From NCBI GenBank assembly GCA_024690405.1, contig JAILCU010000068.1:1-38790 (forward strand): a stretch of DNA of 38,790 nucleotides, read 5' to 3'. The DNA is from Bacteroidales bacterium. GTDB lineage: Bacteria; Bacteroidota; Bacteroidia; Bacteroidales; Bacteroidaceae. The translations under genes and the position numbers were made by a program. Below, piece after piece: positions 8,048-15,163 of this stretch (positions within the stretch are counted from its first letter, which is position 1; the number at the start of each line of letters is the position of its first letter). Below the pieces are notes generated by a model. The model made no database searches, was not told where the DNA came from, and saw only the letters and a list, made by a program, of their open reading frames with translations.

Positions 8048-10039
8048 ATGAAAACGAACTTGAGTTCACAAATTACCCTTGACCGGGTATCTCCCCGCTA
8101 CTACCGTCCCGGGGGAAATATCGAGCGCTCAGTCCTGACCCGCTTCGAGAAACTCCCAACAGAAATCTATGCCTCTGCCGAGGAAGGCGCCGCAGAAGTG
8201 GCCCTGAAGATCGCCACCACCATCCGCCAGCGCCAGCGCGAGATCCGTGCATGCACGATGGCATTCTCCGGAGGTGCCACGCTCACGGAAGTCTTCAACC
8301 AGCTCGTCAGGATGCATCAGGAAGAAGGCCTCAGTTTCCAAAATGTCGTGGTCTTCGTGACCTATGAATATTACCCCCTTCCGGCGGACAGCGTACAATC
8401 CAACCTGAAGATCCTGAAAGAACAGTTCTTTGACCGCGTGGATATCCCCGTTCAGAACATCTACCCGCTCGACGGCACTACTCCGCAGGAACGCGTGAAC
8501 GAACACTGCCTGGCTTACGAGAAGATGATTGAGCAGATGGGCGGGATAGACATCTGCCTTCTCGGCATAGGCAGAATGGGAAATATCGCACTGAACGTGA
8601 CGGGCTCCCAACGCAACAGCCATACCCGCCTGGTACTTTTGGACCCCACCAGCAGGGCAGAAGCGGTGAAGGTGTTCGGCAACGAACAGAATGTTCCCGT
8701 CTGCGCCATCACGATGGGCGTAGCCACAATCCGTACGGCCCGTAAGATATACCTGCTGGCCTGGGGCGACGAGAAAGCCGAGGTCATCCGCAACGCCGTA
8801 GAGGGCGAGATGACCGACCAGCAGAGCGCCACTTTCCTGCAAATGCACAACAATGTGCAGGTGACCCTTGACCTCTCCAGTGCCGCCTATCTCACGCGTA
8901 TCCGCAGGCCATGGTTGGTGACCTCCTGCGACTGGGACGACAAGCTCATCCGTTCGGCCATTGTATGGTTATGCCAAAAGACCGGCAAACCGATTCTCAA
9001 ACTGACAAACAAAGACTACAACCAGCACGGCCTGGGTGAACTGCTGACCATTTACGGTTCGGCTTACGATGTGAACATCAAGATTTTCAACGATCTGCAG
9101 CATACGATCACGGGATGGCCAGGCGGTAAGCCCAATGCCGACGACAGCAACCGCCCGGAGCGTGCCGAACCGGCAAAAAAACGCATCATTATCTTCTCGC
9201 CCCATCCCGACGACGACGTCATCTCGATGGGCGGCACGCTTCAACGTTTGGTCAAGCAGCAACACGAGGTACACGTGGCCTATGAGACCAGCGGCAACAT
9301 CGCCGTAGGCGACGAAGAGGTGTTCCGCTTCATGCACTTCACGAAGGGATTCAACGAACTCTTTGAAGAAGGCAAGGACGAGATCATCACCTCGCGCTAC
9401 AAGGAGTTTATTGATTTCATCAACAACAAGAAACCCGAGGACTTCGACACCCGCGACATCCTCGAAGTGAAAGGCCTCATCCGTCGGGGCGAAGCACGCA
9501 TTGCCTCAATGTACAGCGGCATCCCGCTCCAACGCGTCCATTTCCTCAACCTGCCGTTCTACGAGACGGGCAAGATACAGAAGAATCCCATCTCTGCAGC
9601 AGACGTGGAGATCGTGCGCAACCTGCTGCAAGAGATTCAGCCCCATCAAATTTTCGTAGCCGGCGACCTGGCAGATCCCCACGGCACCCACCGCGTGTGC
9701 ACGGATGCGGTGCTGGCGGCCATAGACCTGGAGAAAGAGGCCGGTGCGAAATGGCTGAAGAACTGCCGTATATGGATGTATCGCGGCGCATGGGCAGAAT
9801 GGGAAATCGAGCATATCGAAATGGCCGTGCCTATCAGTCCTGAAGAGCTGCGCACCAAGCGTAATGCCATTCTCAAGCACCAGTCGCAGATGGAATCCGC
9901 CCCCTTCCTGGGCAACGACGAGCGTCTGTTCTGGCAACGCGCCGAGGACCGCAATCACGCGACCGCAGAGCTCTACAACAGTCTCGGTCTCGCTGCCTAC
10001 GAGGCAATGGAAGCCTTCGTCCAGTATCACCCGCTGTAG
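8048..10039 (+). CDS. NagB-like (degenerate) / PIG-L deacetylase fusion
   Basis: A 663-residue two-domain protein. Residues about 35-285 have the glucosamine-6-phosphate deaminase (NagB) fold: FSGGATL at 73-79, SHTR, ITMGVATI and a retained K243 aligned to the substrate-binding Lys208 of E. coli. But the catalytic residues of E. coli NagB, D72, D141, H143 and E148, align to Y106, M177, N179 and V184, so deaminase activity is doubtful. Residues about 378-600 form a PIG-L/LmbE domain with the zinc motif SPHPDDD (H386, D388, D389) and DPHGTHR (H548), typical of N-acetylglucosaminyl deacetylases. I recall Bacteroides relatives named glucosamine-6-phosphate deaminase-like. A role in amino-sugar processing is likely; the NagB half may bind a sugar phosphate without turning it over. 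Confidence 0.88.
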   Translation: MKTNLSSQITLDRVSPRYYRPGGNIERSVLTRFEKLPTEIYASAEEGAAEVALKIATTIRQRQREIRACTMAFSGGATLTEVFNQLVRMHQEEGLSFQNVVVFVTYEYYPLPADSVQSNLKILKEQFFDRVDIPVQNIYPLDGTTPQERVNEHCLAYEKMIEQMGGIDICLLGIGRMGNIALNVTGSQRNSHTRLVLLDPTSRAEAVKVFGNEQNVPVCAITMGVATIRTARKIYLLAWGDEKAEVIRNAVEGEMTDQQSATFLQMHNNVQVTLDLSSAAYLTRIRRPWLVTSCDWDDKLIRSAIVWLCQKTGKPILKLTNKDYNQHGLGELLTIYGSAYDVNIKIFNDLQHTITGWPGGKPNADDSNRPERAEPAKKRIIIFSPHPDDDVISMGGTLQRLVKQQHEVHVAYETSGNIAVGDEEVFRFMHFTKGFNELFEEGKDEIITSRYKEFIDFINNKKPEDFDTRDILEVKGLIRRGEARIASMYSGIPLQRVHFLNLPFYETGKIQKNPISAADVEIVRNLLQEIQPHQIFVAGDLADPHGTHRVCTDAVLAAIDLEKEAGAKWLKNCRIWMYRGAWAEWEIEHIEMAVPISPEELRTKRNAILKHQSQMESAPFLGNDERLFWQRAEDRNHATAELYNSLGLAAYEAMEAFVQYHPL

Positions 10040-10052
10040 CAGGGCGAGCGGT

Positions 10053-10100
10053 CAGCCCCCTCCGTCTCCCCCTAGGGGGAGGGTTGCGAGCGGGGCTCGC
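10053..10100 (+). repeat. CCCCCTCCGTCTCCCCC repeat, copy 1
   Basis: Just after the stop of the NagB-like gene. It contains a near-palindrome (TCCCCCTAGGGGGA) followed by GGGTTGCGAGCGGGGCTCGC. The same block, with two changes, lies inverted at 11615-11661. Being hairpin-forming and 3' of a gene, it could also end transcription, though no T-run follows. Confidence 0.7.
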
Positions 10101-10159
10101 TGTTTAAAGGTTTAAGAGTTGGTTAAAGATAGATTAGAGTTGAGAGATTAGAGACCGAG

Positions 10160-10353
10160 ATTATTTAAGAATTTAAAGATTTAAGGATTTAATATTTGGG
10201 CTGGCGCGAAGGTGAATAATTTTTGAGATTCATTTTTGAGTAATTTTGAGCGTAGCGACCTATATTAAACGTTGCGCAGCCCGCTCCCTCCGTCCTTTTG
10301 CTCCCCCGCGCAGCCCCAATATTAAATTTAAAATCCTTAAATTCTTAAATAAT
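10160..10353 (+). repeat. MITE-like intergenic element, copy 2 (most complete)
   Basis: A 194-bp element with terminal inverted repeats of about 48 bp. The left end reads ATTATTTAAGAATTTAAAG and continues to TTTGGGCTGGCGCG; the right end reads CGCGCAGCCCCAATATTAAA and continues to AAATTCTTAAATAAT. The left 156 bp matches 1088-1243. The interior has no coding capacity. No obvious target-site duplication is visible. The remainder of the gap (10354-10469) is GC-rich and repetitive (words such as CTCCGCGCCA and TCACTCGCGCTCCGC). Confidence 0.7.
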
Positions 10354-10469
10354 GGAGGTCCGTAGAGTATAATCACACTCCGCGCCAGCCGGCGACCTGC
10401 GCAGCGTCGCCAAATCCGATTTGCTCGGCGCGCTCCTTTTCACTCGCGCTCCGCGCCACTCCGCGCCAG

Positions 10470-10512
10470 CCCAAATGGTAAATGGTACTTAGTCAATTGG
10501 TAAATGAAGTTG
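10470..10512 (+). repeat. 43-bp repeat block shared with 1241-1283
   Basis: CCCAAATGGTAAATGGTACT and on to GAAGTTG; differs at only three places from 1241-1283. Here it lies to the right of the element rather than inside it, and its 3' part is duplicated in tandem and supplies the TPR gene's start codon. Confidence 0.7.
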
Positions 10513-10540
10513 GTACTTAGTCAATTGGTAAATGAAGTTG
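10485..10540 (+). repeat. 28-bp perfect tandem duplication at the TPR gene start
   Basis: Two identical 28-bp units (10485-10512 and 10513-10540), each containing GTACTTAGTCAATTGG and ATGAAGTTG. The ATG in the first unit (10504) is in frame with the TPR gene; the ATG in the second (10532) is not and reaches a stop after 23 codons. Since 28 is not a multiple of 3, a change in copy number alters which ATG is in frame. Confidence 0.85.
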
Positions 10541-11421
10541 GTAAATGTGAGTTTTTTCACTCGCGCTCCGCTCGTTCCATCACGAAGGCTGCTGTTGTTG
10601 TAACGGCAGCCTTATGTTTGGGAACCAGCATACAAGCCGCTGCCCAGGACACCTATGAACAGACGGTACGCCGTGGCGTGACCGCCCTTGAAGACGACAG
10701 CCTTTCCACGGCAGAGCATCTTTTCCGGCAAGCACTGCATGCCGAGCCCTCTGCGCCCGGGAACGCCTTGGTATGGGGATATCTGGCGGCCATCTACGAA
10801 CGCACGAATCGTGAACATCAGGCACTCGAGGCATATAACATTGCAGTAGGTCTGTCCCCCCGAACATTAGGCTTGCTCCTCGGAAGAGCATCGCTGTATA
10901 TGAAGTTAGGCAATGAAAGCCGTGCTCTGGCGGATTACAATGATGTCTTGGACTTACGCGAAGACCATCCCGAAGCGCTGCTCATGCGGGCTTATATCAA
11001 ACGCCGGCAGAGACTGCTCAAAGAAGCACGCACAGACTACGAACACCTTCTCCGACTGGATCCGGTGCACGAACAAGCATTGCTGGGACTGGCACTGCTC
11101 AACGATGAGGACCGTCGCCCCGCCGAGGCCATGGAAACAATCAACCGCGTGATCGGTCTCTACCCCACTCACGCAGCCGGCTATGCCCTGAGAGCCGGAA
11201 TGGAAATGGATCGCCACCAATACGAACATGCCGAAGCCGACTATGCGGAAGCCATCCGTCTGGCTCCCGAAGACCCTGCATACCTTCTTGCAAGAGCAAG
11301 ACTCTATACCCTCACGAAACAAAAGAAGCTGGCCCGGCAGGATGCACGGCGAGCAACCCAACTCGGAGCCTCAAAAGAAGAAATTGCGGGAGCACTTAAC
11401 TTGCAAGTACAAAGTAATTGA
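10504..11421 (+). CDS. Exported tetratricopeptide-repeat protein
   Basis: Predicted 305-residue protein. A hydrophobic segment, KAAVVVTAALCLGTSIQAAAQ at residues 28-48, reads as a signal peptide ending AAAQ; its n-region is unusually long because about 20 residues before it come from repeat DNA. Residues 50-295 hold at least six TPR units (for example NALVWGYLAAIYERTNREHQ and ALLGLALLNDEDRRPAEAM), a scaffold for protein-protein contact, here on the periplasmic side. The start at 10504 is the only ATG that opens the frame, but an original start nearer the signal peptide may have been displaced by the repeats. I see no TAnnTTTG promoter upstream. Partner unknown. Confidence 0.75.
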   Translation: MKLVLSQLVNEVGKCEFFHSRSARSITKAAVVVTAALCLGTSIQAAAQDTYEQTVRRGVTALEDDSLSTAEHLFRQALHAEPSAPGNALVWGYLAAIYERTNREHQALEAYNIAVGLSPRTLGLLLGRASLYMKLGNESRALADYNDVLDLREDHPEALLMRAYIKRRQRLLKEARTDYEHLLRLDPVHEQALLGLALLNDEDRRPAEAMETINRVIGLYPTHAAGYALRAGMEMDRHQYEHAEADYAEAIRLAPEDPAYLLARARLYTLTKQKKLARQDARRATQLGASKEEIAGALNLQVQSN

Positions 11422-11461
11422 GGGAAGAGAGGAGTGAAGAGGGAAGAGTGAAGAGGGAAGA

Positions 11462-11501
11462 ACCGAGATTATTTAAAAATTAATCTTTAAATAATCTCGG
11501 T
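11462..11501. repeat. 40-bp palindrome, minimal copy 3 of the MITE-like element
   Basis: ACCGAGATTATTTAAA, an 8-nt loop and TTTAAATAATCTCGGT: two perfect 16-bp arms. The arms are the outer ends of the element at 1088 and 10160, joined with almost no interior. To its right (11492-11572) follows the inverted version of the TTTAAGAG tract that stands to the left of the other copies. It could also act as a weak bidirectional hairpin between the convergent TPR and purA genes. Confidence 0.7.
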
Positions 11502-11600
11502 CTCTAAACTCTAAACTCTAATCTATCTTTAACCGACTCTTAAACTCTTAAACTTTTAAACCGCAGCCGAAGGCTGCCCCTTAAACTCTTAAACTGCGCC
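11502..11600 (-). repeat. TTTAAGAG short-word tract, inverted
   Basis: On the minus strand it reads TTTAAGAGTTTAAGAG, then GGTTAAAGATAGATTAGAG, matching the left flanks of element copies 1 and 2 with small changes. A purine-rich run of GAAGAG words (11421-11460) lies on the other side of the palindrome. Confidence 0.6.
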
Positions 11601-11614
11601 ATCGGCGCCTCACC

Positions 11615-11661
11615 GCGAGCTCCGCTCGCAACCCTCCCCCAGGGGGAGACGGAGGGGGCTG
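11615..11661 (-). repeat. CCCCCTCCGTCTCCCCC repeat, copy 2
   Basis: Inverted match to 10053-10100. A partial further unit (GAGGGGGAGACGGAGGC) follows at 11670-11686, immediately 3' of purA. Confidence 0.7.
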
Positions 11662-11716
11662 CCCCCCTTGAGGGGGAGACGGAGGCGCCTCATCGCGAGC
11701 TTTGCCCGATCTGCGA

Positions 11717-12985
11717 TCAGCGTATGATGGTTTGGGCGCGGTCGGGTCCCACCGAAAGGATGGTGATGGGGGTGTGTAATTCGTCCTCAAGGAATTTGAT
11801 ATAAGCCTTGAAAGACGCAGGGAACTGTTCCTCAGAGGTCATTGCAGACAAGTCCTCCTGCCAACCGGGAAGGTCCTGATAGACCGCTTGCCAGCCCTCC
11901 GTATCAAAAGGCATATCAGTGACCCGACATCCGTCTTTCTCATAAGCCACGCAGGCACGTATGGTAGAGAAGCCGTCAAGGACATCGCTCTTCATCATAA
12001 TCAACTGAGTGACGCCATTGATCATGATCGCATAGCGCAATGCGACAAGATCGACCCAGCCACAACGCCTGTTGCGCCCTGTCACCGCACCATATTCATG
12101 TCCGATCTCGCGTAAACGGTCGCCCGTCTCATCAAAGAGTTCTACAGGGAAAGGCCCTGCGCCGACGCGTGTGGAATAAGCCTTGAAGATCCCATAGACC
12201 TCGCCAATGGAACCCGGGCCCACGCCGAGCCCCGTGCAAACGCCCCCCGTTGTCGTCGAAGAAGAAGAGACAAAAGGATAAGTGCCGTGATCGATGTCAA
12301 GCATCGTGCCCTGAGCACCTTCAGCCAACACGTTCTTGCCCTCGGCCAGGAGACGGTTGATCTCAATCTCCGTATCAGAGAGAGAGAATTGACGCATATA
12401 GTCAATGCCTTCCATCCACAAGCGCTCCTCCTCGCTGATGTCGTAATCCGTGAAATCAAGATCACGCAAGATCTTTTCATGGCGCGCCTTAAGAGCCGCA
12501 TATTTCTGAGGGAAATCAGAAAGGATATCCCCAACGCGCAGGCCCGTACGACTGGCTTTCTCCGAATAAGTGGGCCCGATGCCCTTGCCCGTTGTGCCCA
12601 CCTTGTTCTTGCCTTTAGCGGCTTCATAGGCACGATCCAGGACACGATGAGTGGGCAGGATGAGATGCGCACGCTTGCTGATATGGAGCCGTGAGCGCAA
12701 ATCATAGCCCGCATTCTCCAATTCACGAGCCTCGGCCATAAAAAGGTCCGGTGCTATGACGCATCCATTGCCGATGATATTGAGTTTGCCCTCGTCAAAG
12801 ACACCTGAAGGAATGGAACGCAAGACAAACTTCTTGCCATCGAAAATGATAGTATGACCAGCGTTGGGGCCACCGGCAAACCGTGCCACGACATCATATC
12901 GAGGTGTGAAAACGTCCACCACTTTACCCTTCCCTTCGTCGCCGAATACGATGCCGAGCAAGGCATCCACTTTTCCTTGTTTCAT
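11717..12985 (-). CDS. purA: Adenylosuccinate synthetase
   Basis: Couples GTP hydrolysis to joining IMP and aspartate, the first step from IMP to AMP, in the cytoplasm. At 422 residues it has normal length. The P-loop-like FGDEGKGK carries the catalytic D16, and GHTI the catalytic H44; GTTGKGIGPTYSEKASRTGL and TTTGGVCTGLGVGP are the IMP-binding blocks. WGDEGKGK of most homologues is FGDEGKGK here, a mild change. The gene starts 22 nt after the Fur-family gene on the same strand, so the two are probably co-transcribed from the promoter at 13510-13541. Confidence 0.96.
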   Translation of the reverse strand: MKQGKVDALLGIVFGDEGKGKVVDVFTPRYDVVARFAGGPNAGHTIIFDGKKFVLRSIPSGVFDEGKLNIIGNGCVIAPDLFMAEARELENAGYDLRSRLHISKRAHLILPTHRVLDRAYEAAKGKNKVGTTGKGIGPTYSEKASRTGLRVGDILSDFPQKYAALKARHEKILRDLDFTDYDISEEERLWMEGIDYMRQFSLSDTEIEINRLLAEGKNVLAEGAQGTMLDIDHGTYPFVSSSSTTTGGVCTGLGVGPGSIGEVYGIFKAYSTRVGAGPFPVELFDETGDRLREIGHEYGAVTGRNRRCGWVDLVALRYAIMINGVTQLIMMKSDVLDGFSTIRACVAYEKDGCRVTDMPFDTEGWQAVYQDLPGWQEDLSAMTSEEQFPASFKAYIKFLEDELHTPITILSVGPDRAQTIIR

Positions 12986-13007
12986 ATTTAAATAGAGTCT
13001 TCTGTAA

Positions 13008-13490
13008 TTAAGTATCTTTTTTAGTCGCTAAAGCATGCTTGTACTGTTTTCGCAATGCCCGGTTACATTTGGCACAGATTCCATAGACATAAACCACGCG
13101 ATGGCTGATGGTGAAACTGCGCGGGCGATAGCTATCCAGTCCTACAGCCAAATCCTTACTTTTTATTCGGGTGATGTGATGACAGTTATTGCAAATCTGA
13201 TAGCTGCGCGGGCGGTCATCGACAATACGTTCATACATAGCAGAAGCCGAAGAAAACGGATGACGAATCAGCAGGTTGGCCTGCACGAGCACCTGAATCG
13301 TGGAATATAGAGTAGCCCTGCTGACACGAAAGCGGCGATTCTGCATCGTCTGTTCCATATCCTCAATTCTGAAAGTCCCTTCGAGGTCGTAAACCGCCCT
13401 CAAAATGGCAAAGCGTTCCTTTGTCTGCCGCATTCCATTCGCAATCAGATATTGCCTCAGGCGCTGCTCTACGACCTCATGTATCGTCAT
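13008..13490 (-). CDS. Fur-family transcriptional regulator
   Basis: A 160-residue regulator with a winged helix (about residues 5-80; RQTKERFAILRAVYDL and SRATLYSTIQVL are the Fur hallmarks) and a C-terminal dimerisation domain with two CxxC pairs (CNNC and CAKC), the structural zinc site. The HHHDH cluster that normally precedes the first CxxC and binds the sensed metal is replaced by RPRSYQ, so the signal is unclear. The frame opens with an ATG at 13502, but the promoter's -7 box ends at 13510, which would leave almost no leader; I therefore prefer ATG at 13490 (MTIHEVVEQRL). A dyad over its own promoter suggests self-regulation, and purA follows 22 nt downstream. Confidence 0.85.
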   Translation of the reverse strand: MTIHEVVEQRLRQYLIANGMRQTKERFAILRAVYDLEGTFRIEDMEQTMQNRRFRVSRATLYSTIQVLVQANLLIRHPFSSASAMYERIVDDRPRSYQICNNCHHITRIKSKDLAVGLDSYRPRSFTISHRVVYVYGICAKCNRALRKQYKHALATKKDT

Positions 13491-13509
13491 TTTCTCACCC
13501 ATACGGGCA

Positions 13510-13541
13510 CAAAAATAGTACTTTACTTTGGATTGACCAAA
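13510..13541 (-). promoter_or_regulatory. Bacteroidetes-type promoter of the Fur-family gene
   Basis: On the minus strand TTTG (13541-13538), a 20-bp spacer and TATTTTTG (13517-13510). It lies just downstream of the amidase stop codon, giving the regulator and purA their own transcript. Confidence 0.8.
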
Positions 13542-13552
13542 AAAGTGTACTA
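13516..13552. promoter_or_regulatory. Candidate operator dyad over the fur promoter
   Basis: Read on the minus strand: arms TAGTACACTTTTTTGG and CCAAAGTAAAGTACTA around a 5-nt centre; 12 of 16 positions pair, including the outer TAGTAC/GTACTA and inner TTTGG/CCAAA. It spans the -33 element and the start of the -7 element, where a dimeric repressor would block transcription. Self-regulation by the Fur-family protein is an inference. Confidence 0.5.
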
Positions 13553-14311
13553 CAAATTAATCGTGAAATCGTCTGCGTCAGCCAAAAGAGGAAATTTCTC
13601 GTAGTAATGCGCCAAAAAATCAGTGTCAATGATGGCCGAAGCCGCCCATTCTGTCTTATCCGGACAAGTGGCCATCAATTCACCATAAGGATTAATAATG
13701 GCAGAGCGGCCGTAATATTCACATTGCTGATCCGTGCCTATCCTGTTCGCAGCTGCCACGTAACATTGATTTTCAATCGCACGGGCCTTAGTGAGCGTCT
13801 GCCACGCCGTATCGCGACTGATCGGCCAGTTGGAAGAATAAAGGATACAATCATAATCATCGCGGCTTCTGGCCCAGATCGGATAGCGAAGGTCATAACA
13901 GACCTGCAAGAGGAAACGCACCCCACGAAAGCGCACGATGACCCTCTGATGTCCGGACGAGTAGCGGTCCGCTTCGCCGCCATAGGCAAAGAGATGCCGC
14001 TTGTCATAAAGGATGATTTGCCCGTCGGGTTGTACAAAATGCAAGCGGTTGTAAAAAAGGCCGTGATCCTCCGTAGCGATACTGCCGACCACTGCCGCAT
14101 CCAAGGCCTGAGCTTTCTCTTGCATCCATTGCACGACATCCGGTGCCGCGTCAACGATGTCCAGCGGATGATTATTAAGCCCCGTAGCAAACATCTCCGG
14201 CAGCAGCAGCAGATCGGTTTTGGGCAACGACGAGATCAGATGATCCAAATGCGTCAGGTTCTCCTGAACACGGCACCATTTTATATCGTGTTGTAAAATT
14301 GTTAACTGCAT
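13550..14311 (-). CDS. Nitrilase-family amidohydrolase (omega-amidase/YafV-like)
   Basis: Cytoplasmic C-N hydrolase of 253 residues. The catalytic triad is complete: E39 in LLPEMFATG, K104 in YDKRHLF and C138 in QVCYDLRYP. The sequence around the triad and the EYYGRSAIINPYGE block fit the YafV/Nit2 branch, which hydrolyses alpha-ketoglutaramate and alpha-ketosuccinamate, removing toxic by-products of glutamine transamination. Substrate is inferred from the family. The start ATG at 14311 gives the usual opening strand (LTILQHDIKW). It ends right at the dyad upstream of the fur-like gene. Confidence 0.9.
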   Translation of the reverse strand: MQLTILQHDIKWCRVQENLTHLDHLISSLPKTDLLLLPEMFATGLNNHPLDIVDAAPDVVQWMQEKAQALDAAVVGSIATEDHGLFYNRLHFVQPDGQIILYDKRHLFAYGGEADRYSSGHQRVIVRFRGVRFLLQVCYDLRYPIWARSRDDYDCILYSSNWPISRDTAWQTLTKARAIENQCYVAAANRIGTDQQCEYYGRSAIINPYGELMATCPDKTEWAASAIIDTDFLAHYYEKFPLLADADDFTINL

Positions 14312-14434
14312 TGTGTTGTATTTACCTTTCTATTAATAATATATCGTCATGTTTCCTTATATCGTCTATCACCATGCACCCCTTCCCCCCACCCACGGTC
14401 AGCAGGCACAGCAGTCCACTCCGAGACCGCATGG

Positions 14435-15163
14435 TCAGCGCCCCAGGATCTGTTCTACGACCTGACGCGCCGCATCAGACCTTTCACCAAATCGCATCAA
14501 TGCATTCCCGACAGCCCTGCGCAGAGGAAGATAGGAGGATGACCAAGCCGCTGCCGCCTGATCAAGGAACTCCGCCTCAGACTGCGGCGACAGCTCGACG
14601 CCCTGCATCAATAGCCGCGTGAGAGTCAGGAAGCCGCAGAGCTGAAACATCTGCCGCTCATCAGCCATCCACGAGAAGGCCAGCTCCGGTGCAAACGGCA
14701 TCTTGGACAAGAGGTCCATCGCCAGCAGTTGAGACAGCTCCGCCTGCTCCGGCTCTATAGACTCCACCCACAACCCGGCCCTTTCCCGGTCAAACTGATC
14801 AAGAGGAAAAATCATAATGGCCAACAACTTACACTCACGGATATTCTCCTGCCACAAGACATTCGCCAAACGCCGCTGATGATCGGCCCCTACAGCCACC
14901 GTCTGCCGTATTTCTTCAGCGAGTTGGCGCAAACGGGGGAGTTCGGTGCCGAAGATCAATTTGTAGCCAATCCCGCTATCACGCATGCTGCGCGAAGCCA
15001 CGCCATTCATCGTAGCCCGAAGCAAGGACTTAACGGCACGAACAGCAGTTTCAATCTCAAAAGAGACCGCCGCCCCTTCAGCAGGCGGTTCGCGGTCAAA
15101 AGAAGCCGAAGCCTTCACACTTGAAGACAGGGCATGATGGTATGGAGAGCTGTAATCAGTCAT
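14435..15163 (-). CDS. AlkD-like HEAT-repeat protein (DNA alkylation repair family)
   Basis: About 242 residues of helical repeats resembling the AlkC/AlkD DNA glycosylase fold: VLWQENIRECKLLAIMIFP and FQLCGFLTLTRLL are typical helix pairs. In AlkD a Trp/Asp pair in a WWDxxD-like stretch lines the active site; here the comparable place reads WVESIEPEQAEL and the Asp seems missing, so it may bind DNA without excising bases. I chose ATG at 15163 because it overlaps the DPP III stop codon by 8 nt, a coupling arrangement; the frame opens further up at 15229, but that would overlap the DPP III gene by 74 nt. It is the last gene of the araC-like / DPP III group. Confidence 0.7.
   Translation of the reverse strand: MTDYSSPYHHALSSSVKASASFDREPPAEGAAVSFEIETAVRAVKSLLRATMNGVASRSMRDSGIGYKLIFGTELPRLRQLAEEIRQTVAVGADHQRRLANVLWQENIRECKLLAIMIFPLDQFDRERAGLWVESIEPEQAELSQLLAMDLLSKMPFAPELAFSWMADERQMFQLCGFLTLTRLLMQGVELSPQSEAEFLDQAAAAWSSSYLPLRRAVGNALMRFGERSDAARQVVEQILGR

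Noticed and set aside
8129-8848. 239-codon minus-strand frame
   Set aside because: Antisense shadow of the NagB-like gene.
10485-10540. On/off phase-variation switch for the TPR gene
   Set aside because: With one unit another ATG (10482) comes into frame, so loss of a unit would change the start rather than switch the gene off.
11462-11501. Rho-independent terminator between the TPR gene and purA
   Set aside because: The stem is mostly A/T with no following T-run, and its sequence matches the ends of the repeat element, so a repeat is the better explanation.
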